Shown here: piece by piece, positions 46,364-55,616 of the stretch
Numbering within the stretch: the stretch's first letter is position 1
Layout of the letters: every line of letters begins with the position of its first letter
Assembly (NCBI RefSeq): GCF_904846685.1
Contig: NZ_CAJHBQ010000002.1
Span: forward strand, 124,001 to 188,000
Length of the DNA stretch: 64,000 bases
Direction: 5' to 3'
From: Psychrobacter submarinus
GTDB taxonomy: Bacteria; Pseudomonadota; Gammaproteobacteria; Pseudomonadales; Moraxellaceae
The notes under the pieces: generated by a model
Seen by the model: the letters and a program-made list of their open reading frames with translations, nothing else
The model's database searches: none
What the model was told of the DNA's origin: nothing
Program-made: the position numbers and the translations under genes

Positions 46364-48400
46364 ATGATGAGGTCCGTTTTGTCTATCGCGCGTCACAAAG
46401 AGTCAGTCACAGCACCGACACTGTCACTCAAGATCTTCACGATGATTACGCTACTGCTAGCGACACTGTTAGGAGTACCATCGGCGCCTGCATTTGCAGC
46501 AGAGCCAAACGCTTTGGGCGTCGGCAGTAATAATGCTAGTGAGGATAGTGAGGGTAGCGCTCGTGCCCCAATACCAGACTCTTTTGGGCGCGATACCCCT
46601 AGACAAACGGTACAAAGCTTTATCAATGCTTTGAGCGATAATGATTATTTACTGGCGAGTAATTATCTGAATTTGTCCAAATCAGATAACCCAACGCCTA
46701 TCGTTCGTCAGTTCAAGCAGGCATTAGATGCAGGAGGGCGTTTTCAGCCTGATTTGCAAATCAATAATACGCCAGAGGGCAACCTTGCCGATCAGCTGCC
46801 GTCCAATCAAGAAAAAGTCGGTAACATCAATATCAACGATAAGAATGTCTCGCTCATACTAGAGCGAGTCGTCGCTGAAAATGGTAAGCAGTACTGGCAG
46901 TTCTCTAGCGGTACGCTAAGCTTAGTGCCAGATGTGATTGAAAACACGGAACCGACGCTCATCTCTCGCTATACCATGGAGAGCTTAGAGGACGAAAAGT
47001 TATTCGGCTATCAGTTGGCAGATTTGGTGGCTGCTATCATGCTAGCTTTGGGTAGCTTTTTAGTCACTTATATCGCAGTATGGCTCTGCTACCACTTTTT
47101 GCGTATCGCTTATCCTCGAGTGCGCGGTCAGCCTTTACCGCTACCAGATAAAATTATTCTGCCGCTTTCAGTCGTCATCATGGCATTGATACTCTCTGAG
47201 GTCATGGTCTACTCGGGAGTGTCTGTGACGCTGCGTGAGCCAATCAATCGCTTCACGGATATTGCTTCTTGGGTCGCGGTGACTTGGCTGCTGCTACGTA
47301 TAGTAGATGTGATATTTACTCGCGCCGTCAATCTAAGCTATAAAAAGAACTACATTGAGCGCGTCTCTATTCTAGGTCTGATGCGTAAGTTAACCAAAGC
47401 GCTGCTGCTTATCTTTGCCGTAATTGCCATCTTTGGTAATTTGGGCTTTGATTTGACCACAGGTATTGCTGCTCTAGGTGTCGGTGGTCTAGCTTTAGCA
47501 CTTGGTGCGCAAAAGACTATTGAAAACTTGGTCGGTAGTGTCGTGGTGGTCGCGGACTCGCCGGTACGCATAGGCGACTATTGTAAGTTTGGTACTTATG
47601 AGGGGACTGTTATCGATATCGGTATTCGCTCTTCTCGCGTGCGTACTTTAACCCGAACGATTGTCACTGTACCTAATGGAGACTTTTCTTCCATGCAAAT
47701 TGAAAACTTTACCTCGCGTGATATGTTCCAGTTTTTGCATAATTTATATATTAAACGCAGTGCCGATATCAATGAGATCTTTGAGATGGTCAACGATTTA
47801 GATACGCTACTCAAAGAGCATGAACTGACCAACAAAGAATGGAATCAGGCCAATATCTTGGAGCTGCGTCAAGACTGTTATGTTATCCAGCTACGAGCCT
47901 ATATCAACGCCAATAACGTGATGGAGTTTTATGGCAAGCAAGATACCTTATTAGTCGATGTATTGAGCAAAGTCAAAGACTACAAAGTGGAGCACGCACT
48001 ACCCACGCAGCAGTTACTTGTCAATCAAGGTGATTTCGATAGCCATTCAGAGCCTAAGACTGCTGATGCTATCTCTGATGAGCAAACTGACACTACTGAC
48101 AATGGCTCAGCGGACGAAGTAAACAGGCAAGCTGTAATTGCTCAAAAGGATAGCGATGCGCAGTTTGCCGAGACATCGGCTCAGGCAGATAGCTCTGATA
48201 GTAGTCAGATGGATAGCAAAACAGATAGTCGCAAGAGGGCGACAAAAGAGAAAAAAGTGGCAAAGTTGGCCAAAAATAAAGTCAGTAATCCCAATAAGTC
48301 TAAGCAAATTACCACACTGAGACTGGCCAAACGCCACTTTGAGCGCACTAAAAAAAGCTTCAATATCTCTATCTGGAATCAGCCTTGGAACAAGCATTAA
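46364..48400 (+). CDS. MscS-type mechanosensitive ion channel family protein
   Basis: A 678-residue inner-membrane protein with a signal-like first segment (MITLLLATLLGVPSAPAFAA), a periplasmic domain (about 45-220), several helices, and the MscS pore and beta domain. The pore helix region is GIAALGVGGLALALGAQKTIENLVGSVVVV, followed by DYCKFGTYEGTVIDIGIRSSRVRTLTRTIVTVPNGDFSSMQIEN. It should open under membrane tension to release solutes after osmotic downshock. The last 140 residues are charged and low in complexity, beyond the usual MscS fold. It stands alone, 90 bp after the IS630 remnant. Confidence 0.94.
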   Translation: MMRSVLSIARHKESVTAPTLSLKIFTMITLLLATLLGVPSAPAFAAEPNALGVGSNNASEDSEGSARAPIPDSFGRDTPRQTVQSFINALSDNDYLLASNYLNLSKSDNPTPIVRQFKQALDAGGRFQPDLQINNTPEGNLADQLPSNQEKVGNININDKNVSLILERVVAENGKQYWQFSSGTLSLVPDVIENTEPTLISRYTMESLEDEKLFGYQLADLVAAIMLALGSFLVTYIAVWLCYHFLRIAYPRVRGQPLPLPDKIILPLSVVIMALILSEVMVYSGVSVTLREPINRFTDIASWVAVTWLLLRIVDVIFTRAVNLSYKKNYIERVSILGLMRKLTKALLLIFAVIAIFGNLGFDLTTGIAALGVGGLALALGAQKTIENLVGSVVVVADSPVRIGDYCKFGTYEGTVIDIGIRSSRVRTLTRTIVTVPNGDFSSMQIENFTSRDMFQFLHNLYIKRSADINEIFEMVNDLDTLLKEHELTNKEWNQANILELRQDCYVIQLRAYINANNVMEFYGKQDTLLVDVLSKVKDYKVEHALPTQQLLVNQGDFDSHSEPKTADAISDEQTDTTDNGSADEVNRQAVIAQKDSDAQFAETSAQADSSDSSQMDSKTDSRKRATKEKKVAKLAKNKVSNPNKSKQITTLRLAKRHFERTKKSFNISIWNQPWNKH

Positions 48401-48461
48401 CTCTCATTACTTATGCACAAAACGGCGATGAAATAAGCGATTATAGCGACGTTACCGGTAC

Positions 48462-49094
48462 TTATACCGGCATCGCTTCTTTGTCTTTTAGCCCGCCATA
48501 GTATGCCCACAGCAATAAGCTTGCGGCGCTAAGATAAGGCGACCAAGATTGCGTTGCTACTTTGAGCTGTTTTGGAGTAGGGCGCTCGGGCAACTCTAGC
48601 AGTGCCATGGCAGCGACTCGAATCGCTAAGTCATCGACAGCCAAGATATCAGCGCGGCCCAAAGAGAAGAGTAAATACATCTCAGCGGTCCAGCGCCCTA
48701 TACCGGTAACTGCAGTCAAAGTGGCAATGACCTCGCCATCACTCATTGTTGTGAGTGCCTGATAGTCGATATCATGATCTACCAAAGAGCGCACATAGCG
48801 GATTTTTTGTCTGGAAAGTCCTTGCGCTCTTAAGTCATCATCATCGGCTTGTATAAGCGTCTTTGGCGTTATTAGGTTTGTATCCACCAACCTTTGCCAA
48901 ATACTACTAGCCGCCGCCACGGATAATTGCTGCCCGACTATCGCTCGTAGTAAGGCTGCAAACCCGCCTTCATTACGCCGTAAACTTGGCACACCGACTT
49001 GTTCATAAACAGGCGCAAACCTGGGTTCTAATTCGATAAGCGCTTGAATATGTGTTTTTAGCTCAGCTGAGCTATCAAGGGTAGTCATGCTCAT
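48462..49094 (-). CDS. DNA-3-methyladenine glycosylase, AlkA/HhH-GPD family
   Basis: A 210-residue base-excision repair enzyme that removes alkylated purines. The helix-hairpin-helix motif is LTAVTGIGRWTAEMYLLFSLG, followed by the catalytic aspartate in ILAVDDLAIRVAAMALL. Length is closer to the short AlkA-like proteins of yeast Mag1 type than to E. coli AlkA, since the N-terminal domain of the latter is missing. It is the last of a minus-strand run that starts with trpG, but an intervening terminator separates it from the smr gene. Confidence 0.92.
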   Translation of the reverse strand: MSMTTLDSSAELKTHIQALIELEPRFAPVYEQVGVPSLRRNEGGFAALLRAIVGQQLSVAAASSIWQRLVDTNLITPKTLIQADDDDLRAQGLSRQKIRYVRSLVDHDIDYQALTTMSDGEVIATLTAVTGIGRWTAEMYLLFSLGRADILAVDDLAIRVAAMALLELPERPTPKQLKVATQSWSPYLSAASLLLWAYYGGLKDKEAMPV

Positions 49095-49146
49095 AATGGG
49101 CGCTCCTAATTATAAACGAGCTGTAAATTATCCATAAACCAGTCAC

Positions 49147-49175
49147 AAAAAAGGACCGCGTTATGCAGTCCTTTA
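49147..49175 (-). terminator. rho-independent terminator after smr gene
   Basis: GGACCGC and GCAGTCC form an imperfect stem and, on the minus strand, GGTCCTTTTTTG supplies the T-run. It lies about 20-45 bp beyond the smr stop codon. Confidence 0.65.
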
Positions 49176-49191
49176 TTAACATACTTATACT

Positions 49192-49923
49192 TTATTCACT
49201 ATCTGCTTTAGGTTTCTTTAGTAGTACTAAAACCGCACCGTTACCGCCATCTTTTGGCGGCGCTGAACAAAACGCTAGCACTTCTGGAAGCTGACGTAAC
49301 CAACCATTAACGCAAGTCTTTAAGATAGCCTCAGAGCCTTTACCATGGACAATTTTTACGATGGTTTCGTTATTTCGCTTAGCTTGCACCAGTAGCTGAG
49401 TCATGGCTTCGCGCGCCTCTTCGATGGTGCAGCCGTGGATATCTACCGCGTCATACCAACGAAGCTTACCTTGCTTAAGCTGAGTGAAGACTTTGTTTTG
49501 TAGCGTTGGCTGCTTATAAGAGAGATAAGCTTCGCTCGCAACTGGGTTCAATAGCGCTTGCATATCTGATAGGCCAGTACTTAGATCACCGTCTTCGTTG
49601 CCTTGCGCAGCAGCACGTTTCGACAAGGTCGCCGCGTCAGGTTTGCCGGCTTTATTCGCTTTGACTGGTGAGCGTACATTTTTGTCTTCTAGTTGCTGAA
49701 CACCATGCATCGCTTGCATAAACAGCACTTTATCATCGTCGACATGCTCGCTGTCCATTTGTTTAACGGTTTTTTTGACTTGCTTTTGCGTTGGCAAAGC
49801 GACAGGCTCAGTAGGCTTTTGATTTTCTCCTTCAGGGCTATTGGTATCACGGCCTTTACTGAGTTGTCCTTTGAGCTCTTTGAGCTGATCTTGCATTTCT
49901 TTTGAAAATAGAGAGTTTGCCAT
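49192..49923 (-). CDS. Smr-domain protein
   Basis: A 243-residue protein whose C-terminal 90 residues form a Smr domain: DIHGCTIEEAREAMTQLLVQA, the active IVHGKGSEAILK and CSAPPKDGGNGAVLVLLKK. Smr proteins are nucleic-acid-binding nucleases, some of which cleave stalled-ribosome mRNA or resemble the MutS2 C-terminus. The N-terminal 150 residues are charged and probably disordered. It lies 94 bp after trpC on the same strand, and the link to tryptophan synthesis is probably only positional. Confidence 0.9.
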   Translation of the reverse strand: MANSLFSKEMQDQLKELKGQLSKGRDTNSPEGENQKPTEPVALPTQKQVKKTVKQMDSEHVDDDKVLFMQAMHGVQQLEDKNVRSPVKANKAGKPDAATLSKRAAAQGNEDGDLSTGLSDMQALLNPVASEAYLSYKQPTLQNKVFTQLKQGKLRWYDAVDIHGCTIEEAREAMTQLLVQAKRNNETIVKIVHGKGSEAILKTCVNGWLRQLPEVLAFCSAPPKDGGNGAVLVLLKKPKADSE

Positions 49924-50017
49924 AATAAGTATAAGTCTGTTTTGTTGATAAAATAAATAAGGAAGCTTTTAAGCTGCAGTGCTCTCACAGCGCTATAAGT
50001 AGGTGTACTTTACTACT

Positions 50018-50893
50018 TTACGCTTGTGTATTGACGCTCGCAAGTAAGGATTGTAACGCTTGTCCTGGATGATCGGTTTTCATAAACTGCTCACCGATTA
50101 AGAAGTGCTGAATACCTTGCGCTAGCATCAGCTCGATATCATCGCTGCTATGAATACCGCTTTCAGTAACGATAAGGGGTTCTATAGCCGAATCATCGTC
50201 AGCTAAGGTTTTAATCAGACTATCTTTAAGCTTTAGGGTGTTTTGTAGGTCCACCTCAAAAGTATTTAGATCGCGGTTATTAATACCATAGATATTGTGC
50301 TTGGAGCGTGGCAGTTGTAGCGCGCGCTCAAGCTCATCACTCGTATGAACTTCTATCAGCACATCCATACCCAGCTCAAGGCTTAGCGCGTGTAGCTGAC
50401 CAGCTTGCGCATCGTCAAGGCAAGCCATAATCAATAAGATACAATCCGCGCCCAGCAAGTACGACTCATAGATTTGATAGATATCAATCATAAAGTCTTT
50501 GCGTAATACCGGCAGACTTGCCGCATTATAAGCTTGCAATAAGTACTGATCATCGCCTTGAAAATAGTCACGATCGGTCAGTACGGATAGACAACTAGCG
50601 CCGGCCTGCTCGTATTGCTGGGCAAATAAAGCGGGCGAGAAATTATGATTAATAATCCCTTTAGAAGGCGAGGCTCGTTTGATCTCAGCGATAATCCCGA
50701 TGTCGGCTGCGCGTAAAGCATTGGCAAAGCCGCGGCGAGGCTGCGTCTCTTTTTCAGCTTTGGCTTGTAGCTGTGCTAGTGAGCGCTGTTCTTTGGCGGC
50801 AGCTACCTCTAGCTGTTTGGTGGCGACAATGCGCTGTAACACTGAGGGAATGTTGCTATCGGTTGTGGTACTTGCAGTCATGGTGATATCCAT
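50018..50893 (-). CDS. trpC: indole-3-glycerol phosphate synthase
   Basis: TrpC closes the indole ring of tryptophan precursors by converting CdRP to indole-3-glycerol phosphate. The 291-residue protein is monofunctional, without the TrpF half of the E. coli fusion. Its barrel shows AEIKRASPSKGIIN, LSVLTDRDYFQGDDQYL, LRKDFMIDIYQIYES, LIEVHTSDEL and NNRDLNTFEVDL. Start ATG at 50893; another ATG four codons later is possible. It lies 59 bp after trpD in a trpG-trpD-trpC order. Confidence 0.96.
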   Translation of the reverse strand: MDITMTASTTTDSNIPSVLQRIVATKQLEVAAAKEQRSLAQLQAKAEKETQPRRGFANALRAADIGIIAEIKRASPSKGIINHNFSPALFAQQYEQAGASCLSVLTDRDYFQGDDQYLLQAYNAASLPVLRKDFMIDIYQIYESYLLGADCILLIMACLDDAQAGQLHALSLELGMDVLIEVHTSDELERALQLPRSKHNIYGINNRDLNTFEVDLQNTLKLKDSLIKTLADDDSAIEPLIVTESGIHSSDDIELMLAQGIQHFLIGEQFMKTDHPGQALQSLLASVNTQA

Positions 50894-50952
50894 AATTAGG
50901 GATAATAATTAAAACGATAGATAAGAGCGATTGAAAAGGAGCTAAATGACAA

Positions 50953-52083
50953 TTAAGCTTGCGCGGCGAGCTGCTGAGTGTAAGCGGCTAAGGAATTAAG
51001 CTTAGTCAAAGCACTGCCGTTTTGGATCACCTTCTGCGCACGGCTGACGCCATTTGGATAGTTGCTCGCGAGCCCTGCGGTATAGATAGCGGCGCCGGCA
51101 TTGAGGGCGATCATATCACGCGCTTTTATAACAGAGCGGTCATGAGTTTCTTCACCAGATAAAGCCGCTTTGATAAGCTCAAGACTTTGCTCAGGAGAGT
51201 CGACATCGAGGCCGATAAGCGTTTGTGACTCCACTCCAGCATCTTCTGGCATCATCTCATAGACCGTGATCTCGCCGTCTTTGAGCTCAGCGACGGTAGT
51301 GGAGGTGGCAAGGCTAATTTCATCTAAACCGTCTTTGGCACCGACGACCATCACGTGCTCGGCGCCTAAGTTTTTCATAACCTTAGCCAGCGGCTCACAC
51401 AGCTGAGCGGTAAAAACGCCAATAACCAGATTAGGCACGCCAGCAGGGTTAGTTAAAGGCCCCAAAATATTAAAGATAGTCCGTGCTTTTAAGGCGCGGC
51501 GCACCGGATTGGCGTAACGCATGGCGCTATGATGATTGGGAGCGAATAAGAAGCCAATCCCTTCATCTTCGATACACTTAAGCGCTTGGGCAGGGTCTAG
51601 CGCTAAGCTGATACCGGCTTGCTCTAATAAGTCTGAGCTGCCAGATTTGGTTGAAACTCCGCGGTTGCCGTGTTTGGCAACTTGTGCGCCTGCAGCCGCG
51701 GTGACCAAGGCAGAGGCGGTGGAGACGTTAAATAAATTTGCACCATCACCGCCAGTACCAACGATGTCGACTAAATAATCGCAACCTTTAGGCTCGATGT
51801 TCGCCGCTAAATTACGCATGGCGCTCGCAGCAGCGGTAATCTCGTCGATAGATTCGCCTTTCATTCGTAGACCAGTCAAGATAGCACCCATCAAAGCATC
51901 GCTACATCTGCCTTGCATGATGATAAGCATCACCTCGCGCATCTCATCAAAGGTCAGATCAATCCGCTGTAATATCCGATCTAAAGCCGAGGTCAGCAAC
52001 TTGTGGACTTGCTCTTCTGAGAGTTCGGTAATCTGCTCTGGCGTGCTTTGGGTTAGGGAGTCAGTCGTATTTTCGGCGCTCAT
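50953..52083 (-). CDS. trpD: anthranilate phosphoribosyltransferase
   Basis: TrpD attaches the phosphoribosyl group from PRPP to anthranilate in tryptophan synthesis. The 376-residue protein has the PRPP site IVGTGGDGANLFNVSTASALV, KHGNRGVSTKSGSSDLLE and the conserved FNILGPLTNPAG. The N-terminal helical domain is preceded by an acidic stretch of about 30 residues. It is part of trpG-trpD-trpC, but a 264-bp mobile element lies 31 bp before its start, between it and trpG. Confidence 0.96.
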   Translation of the reverse strand: MSAENTTDSLTQSTPEQITELSEEQVHKLLTSALDRILQRIDLTFDEMREVMLIIMQGRCSDALMGAILTGLRMKGESIDEITAAASAMRNLAANIEPKGCDYLVDIVGTGGDGANLFNVSTASALVTAAAGAQVAKHGNRGVSTKSGSSDLLEQAGISLALDPAQALKCIEDEGIGFLFAPNHHSAMRYANPVRRALKARTIFNILGPLTNPAGVPNLVIGVFTAQLCEPLAKVMKNLGAEHVMVVGAKDGLDEISLATSTTVAELKDGEITVYEMMPEDAGVESQTLIGLDVDSPEQSLELIKAALSGEETHDRSVIKARDMIALNAGAAIYTAGLASNYPNGVSRAQKVIQNGSALTKLNSLAAYTQQLAAQA

Positions 52084-52115
52084 GATACCTCACTTATTAT
52101 TATGTGTTTTGTTTA

Positions 52116-52379
52116 GGGCGTGTTGAACATTCGCAAATAGGCACTGCTGATCGCTAAAATTGTTCCAGACAAGGCACAAAGCGACGATAATGCAGATGCC
52201 TTAGCGAGATTTGTAACGCAGTATGGGGCAATTTTAGCATCAGCCCGCAGGGACAGGACTCTTTTTTGCCGCTTCATCGTTAAAAATAAGCGCTTAGAAT
52301 GCTAAACTTATTATTTTTAACATCGAATCGCCTAAAAAATAGTCGCTGTCAGTGCCATGGTCGAATGTTCAACACGCCC
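52116..52379 (+). mobile_element. MITE-like element, long family, copy 3 (264 bp), inside the trp operon
   Basis: Termini GGGCGTGTTGAACATTC and GAATGTTCAACACGCCC are inverted, with TA on both sides. The sequence aligns with the other long copies, including the blocks ATTTTAGCATCAGCCC, GGACAGGACT and AAAAAATAGTCGCTGTCAG, and has the same two internal hairpins. It occupies most of the 340-bp spacer between trpG and trpD. It is 26 bp shorter than copies 2 and 4 and differs in its first internal half. Confidence 0.9.
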
Positions 52380-52423
52380 TATTATCATTGGATGTAATAG
52401 CAAGCTATCCGTATTGACAGCTA

Positions 52424-53047
52424 TTAACCCACTTGCGGTAACTCATCTGCGTCTAAAACTGCTAGATTATGAGTTTGCAAAAAGTTATTTAGCAGCTGGT
52501 AGCCTGCTGTACTTAAGATTGATTCTGGGTGAAACTGCACTCCTTCAATGGCGAATTGTTTATGACGCACGCCCATAATCTCCTCAATGCTACCATCAGT
52601 GTTTTGGGTCCAAGCGGTGACCTCTAGGCAATCGGGCAGGTTCGCTTTGTCTACAACTAATGAGTGATAACGAGTAAAATCAGTCGGGTTTGCTAAATTC
52701 TTAAACACGCCTTGGTGGTTATGATAAACCGAGGACACGCGGCCATGCATGACTGCGCCGGCTTTGACGACTTGACCGCCAAAAGCTTGGCCGATAGCTT
52801 GATGACCCAAGCAGATACCTAATATCGGAATCACACCTTTAAAGGTATCAATCAGCTCCAATGAGATACCAGCACGATCGGGATCGCAAGGGCCAGGACC
52901 GATGACAATAAGCTTAGGGGCCAGCATTTTGACCTGCTCGATTGTGGCTTGATCGTTACGCCAGACGGTGATGTCCTGCTGTAGTTCACCGAAGTACTGT
53001 ACAATGTTGTATGTAAAGCTGTCGTAATTGTCGATCATTAGAATCAT
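52424..53047 (-). CDS. trpG: anthranilate synthase component II (glutamine amidotransferase)
   Basis: TrpG supplies ammonia from glutamine to TrpE for anthranilate synthesis. The 207-residue class I amidotransferase has [18 protein letters not shown], the nucleophile Cys79 in [21 protein letters not shown] and the final triad in VQFHPESIL. It may also serve PabB, since many bacteria of this group share one such subunit. trpE is not in the window. It is the first gene of the trpG-trpD-trpC group, but its 377-bp separation from trpD by a mobile element may weaken co-transcription. Confidence 0.95.
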   Translation of the reverse strand: MILMIDNYDSFTYNIVQYFGELQQDITVWRNDQATIEQVKMLAPKLIVIGPGPCDPDRAGISLELIDTFKGVIPILGICLGHQAIGQAFGGQVVKAGAVMHGRVSSVYHNHQGVFKNLANPTDFTRYHSLVVDKANLPDCLEVTAWTQNTDGSIEEIMGVRHKQFAIEGVQFHPESILSTAGYQLLNNFLQTHNLAVLDADELPQVG

Positions 53048-53274
53048 TAGTGTTTACTCATATTAAATGGACGGTTTGCTGCTGGTGTTTCGCTTTGCTA
53101 TCTTACCACTATTTTTTGCGCGAGCAAATTTCTAGGGTGTTAACTCGTAAGCGCATCGGCTAGTAAAGTAATGCTGCCAATGCGCTTTGTCTATTTAAAA
53201 ATAGCTATCGTGGAGAGATAGTATAGATTGAAGATAGTCAGATGCACTATTAATTAGTTGTATCACTGATCAGC

Positions 53275-53320
53275 TGCACTGTTTTGGCATCTAAATTCAA
53301 GAAAGCACTTTTATAGTGCG
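53275..53320. promoter_or_regulatory. candidate NtrC (nitrogen regulator I) enhancer sites
   Basis: AGCACTTTTATAGTGCG (53304-53320) is a dyad that matches the NtrC consensus TGCAC-N7-GTGCA at its inner GCACT and AGTGC. TGCACTGTTTTGGCATC (53275-53291) is a weaker half-matching site, and a lone TGCACT lies at 53243. They sit about 140-190 bp upstream of the sigma-54 promoter, a normal distance for enhancers. Confidence 0.6.
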
Positions 53321-53459
53321 TTTTTGCGTTGTAAAGAGGCTTTTTTTAACAAGGTGAACAATGATAAAAGCGAAAGCTGTCCTCTTAATATGATAAATTA
53401 GCTTGTTTTAGGGCGTATCCACTGGCAAAATGCCTGTTTATTATGATTTAACCTATATA

Positions 53460-53476
53460 TTGGCACAGCAGTTGCA
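53460..53476 (+). promoter_or_regulatory. sigma-54 (RpoN) promoter of glnA
   Basis: TTGGCACAGCAGTTGCA fits the RpoN consensus TGGCAC-N5-TTGCA, with GG and GC at the invariant -24 and -12 positions. Start of transcription would fall near 53487, about 530 bp before the glnA ATG. A 290-bp mobile element lies within that leader. Confidence 0.8.
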
Positions 53477-53535
53477 CAATTATTGTCATAGTCAGCTGTT
53501 TGCATTATCTTATAACAGTTGAGCAGCATCGATTA

Positions 53536-53825
53536 GGGCGTGTTGAACATTCGACCATGGCACTGACAGAGACTATTTTTTAGGCGATTTGCAGATAAAA
53601 ATAGTAAGTTTAGTCGTTCTAAGCGTCTATTTTTATCAATAAAGCGGTAAAAAATAGTCCTGTCCCTGTTGTTGTAATGAGGGCTGATGCTAAAATCGCC
53701 CTAGTCGTTGTGACTGTTTAAATAAAATCAGCTAACCAATGCAATAAGCATTATCTGCAATTTTAACGACGACTAGAACTATTTTAGCGATCAGCAGTGC
53801 GAATTTGTGAATGTTCAACACGCCC
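53536..53825 (+). mobile_element. MITE-like element, long family, copy 4 (290 bp), in the glnA leader
   Basis: The element has perfect termini GGGCGTGTTGAACATTC and GAATGTTCAACACGCCC and TA on both flanks. It is nearly identical to the reverse complement of 25471-25760, with only a few substitutions. It contains the same two internal hairpins and no gene. Its left end lies about 50 bp after the predicted sigma-54 start point and its right end 190 bp before glnA. Confidence 0.92.
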
Positions 53826-54015
53826 TAGATATTGTTAAAATAGTGCCTTAGTATATTTATACATAAAGCAGTTTAGGATATAGCAAAGTTTGTTATAGTA
53901 GCTTGTCAAATAAGTATCGCGGTATAGGCAACGACTTTTTAGAACCAAATTTGAATGCCAAAAACGATAGTAGATGTTAATTACTAAATCCTGACAACCC
54001 CAACGGAGACTATTC

Positions 54016-55425
54016 ATGTCGAATAAATTATTAGATCTTATCAAATCCTCAAATGCGAAATGGGTGGATTTTCGCTTTACCGATACTCGCGGTAAAGAGC
54101 AGCACATCAGCTTTCCAGCGCATAGCGTTGACGAAGAGGTGATGGAAGATGGCAAAATGTTCGACGGCTCATCCATCGCAGGCTGGAAAGGTATCGAAGC
54201 GTCAGATATGATCTTGCGCCCTGATCCAGAGACCGCTTTTGTTGATCCGTTTTTTGATGCAGTGACTGTCGTTGTGACTTGCGATATCATTGAGCCCTCA
54301 ACACTACAAGGCTATGATCGCGATCCACGCTCTATCGCACGCCGCGCTGAAGAGTACTTAAAGTCGACTGGCATTGGTGATACCGCTTACTTCGGTCCTG
54401 AGCCAGAGTTTTTTGTATTTGACGATGTTAAATGGTCAGTCGATATGTCTGGCGTGAGCCACAAGATCACTGCTGAAGAAGCGGCTTGGTCAACCAATGA
54501 GACGTACGAGTGGGGCAACATGGCGCATCGTCCACGCGTCAAAGGCGGCTATTTCCCAGTCCCACCAATCGATAGCTCGCATGATATGCGTTCTGTCATG
54601 TGTGAACGCGTCGAAGAAATCGTTGGTGAAGGCCGCGTAGAAGTTCATCATCACGAAGTGGCTTCTTGCCAGTCTGAGATCGGTGTTGCATTCAACACGA
54701 TGGTACGTAAAGCGGATGAAGTTCAGCAATTGAAATATGTTGTCCATAACGTGGCGCACCAGTTTGGTAAAACAGCGACCTTTATGCCAAAACCAATCGT
54801 TGGTGACAACGGTTCAGGTATGCACGTACATATGTCAATCTCAAAGGACGGCGTAAACACCTTCTCTGGTGATGAGTATGCTGGACTATCTGAGACCGCA
54901 TTGTACTTCATCGGCGGTATCATCAAGCACGCTCGTGCATTGAATGCAATTACCAACCCATCAACGAACAGCTATAAGCGCCTTGTGCCGCATTACGAAG
55001 CACCTATTAAACTTGCTTATTCAGCGTCTAACCGCTCAGCGTCTATTCGTATTCCGCACGTGAGCAGTCCAAAAGCGGTACGTATCGAAGCGCGCTTCCC
55101 TGATCCAACGGCGAACCCATACCTAGCATTTGCTGCGCTATTGATGGCAGGTCTTGACGGTATCCAAAACAAAATGCACCCAGGCGAAGCAGCTGACAAG
55201 AACTTGTATGACTTGCCACCAGAAGAAGAAGCTCAAATCCCAACGGTTGCAGAGAGTCTAGATGTTGCGCTACAAGCACTAAAAGATGACCATGACTTCT
55301 TGTTAAAAGGCGATGTGTTCACTAAAGACATGCTAGAAGGGTTTATTGCTTTGAAAGAAGAAGAAGTACAACGTCTGAACGTAACTGTGCATCCTGTTGA
55401 GTTTGATATGTACTACAGCTGCTAG
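54016..55425 (+). CDS. glnA: type I glutamine synthetase
   Basis: GlnA makes glutamine from glutamate, ammonia and ATP and is the main port of nitrogen assimilation. The 469-residue product is the dodecameric GSI-beta type. It has the latch [14 protein letters not shown], metal and substrate motifs [22 protein letters not shown] and NGSGMHVH, and the adenylylation site NLYDLPPEE with Tyr398, so control by adenylylation is expected. The gene is preceded by a sigma-54 promoter with a mobile element in the leader, and followed by a strong terminator. Confidence 0.97.
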   Translation: MSNKLLDLIKSSNAKWVDFRFTDTRGKEQHISFPAHSVDEEVMEDGKMFDGSSIAGWKGIEASDMILRPDPETAFVDPFFDAVTVVVTCDIIEPSTLQGYDRDPRSIARRAEEYLKSTGIGDTAYFGPEPEFFVFDDVKWSVDMSGVSHKITAEEAAWSTNETYEWGNMAHRPRVKGGYFPVPPIDSSHDMRSVMCERVEEIVGEGRVEVHHHEVASCQSEIGVAFNTMVRKADEVQQLKYVVHNVAHQFGKTATFMPKPIVGDNGSGMHVHMSISKDGVNTFSGDEYAGLSETALYFIGGIIKHARALNAITNPSTNSYKRLVPHYEAPIKLAYSASNRSASIRIPHVSSPKAVRIEARFPDPTANPYLAFAALLMAGLDGIQNKMHPGEAADKNLYDLPPEEEAQIPTVAESLDVALQALKDDHDFLLKGDVFTKDMLEGFIALKEEEVQRLNVTVHPVEFDMYYSC

Positions 55426-55462
55426 TAGCTAGCTGATAAGCGCAACCAATTAAGATAAGCAA

Positions 55463-55494
55463 AACCAGCTAAGGTAATCTTGGCTGGTTTTTTT
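55463..55494 (+). terminator. rho-independent terminator of glnA
   Basis: AACCAGCTAAG pairs with CTTGGCTGGTT around a 5-nt loop, with one wobble pair. TTTTTTT follows directly. It lies 38 bp past the glnA stop codon. Confidence 0.9.
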
Positions 55495-55616
55495 GTTCAG
55501 ACATATTGGAGAGTCTTAAATTTATATCGTTTTTTCATCGTTTCAAAGCAATTACGGTAATGGCCTAAACAATAAAGCATAATAATAACCATCACTATTA
55601 TCTAGGCTAACCGACT

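Larger units (their letters stand above)
53048..53533. other. control region between trpG and glnA (upstream part)
   Basis: About 486 bases between the divergent trpG and glnA genes. It contains NtrC-like sites (53275-53291 and 53304-53320), an orphan GGGCGTATCC terminus of a mobile element (53411-53420) and a sigma-54-type promoter (53460-53476). The trpG promoter must lie in its left part, but I could not define it. Confidence 0.6.
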
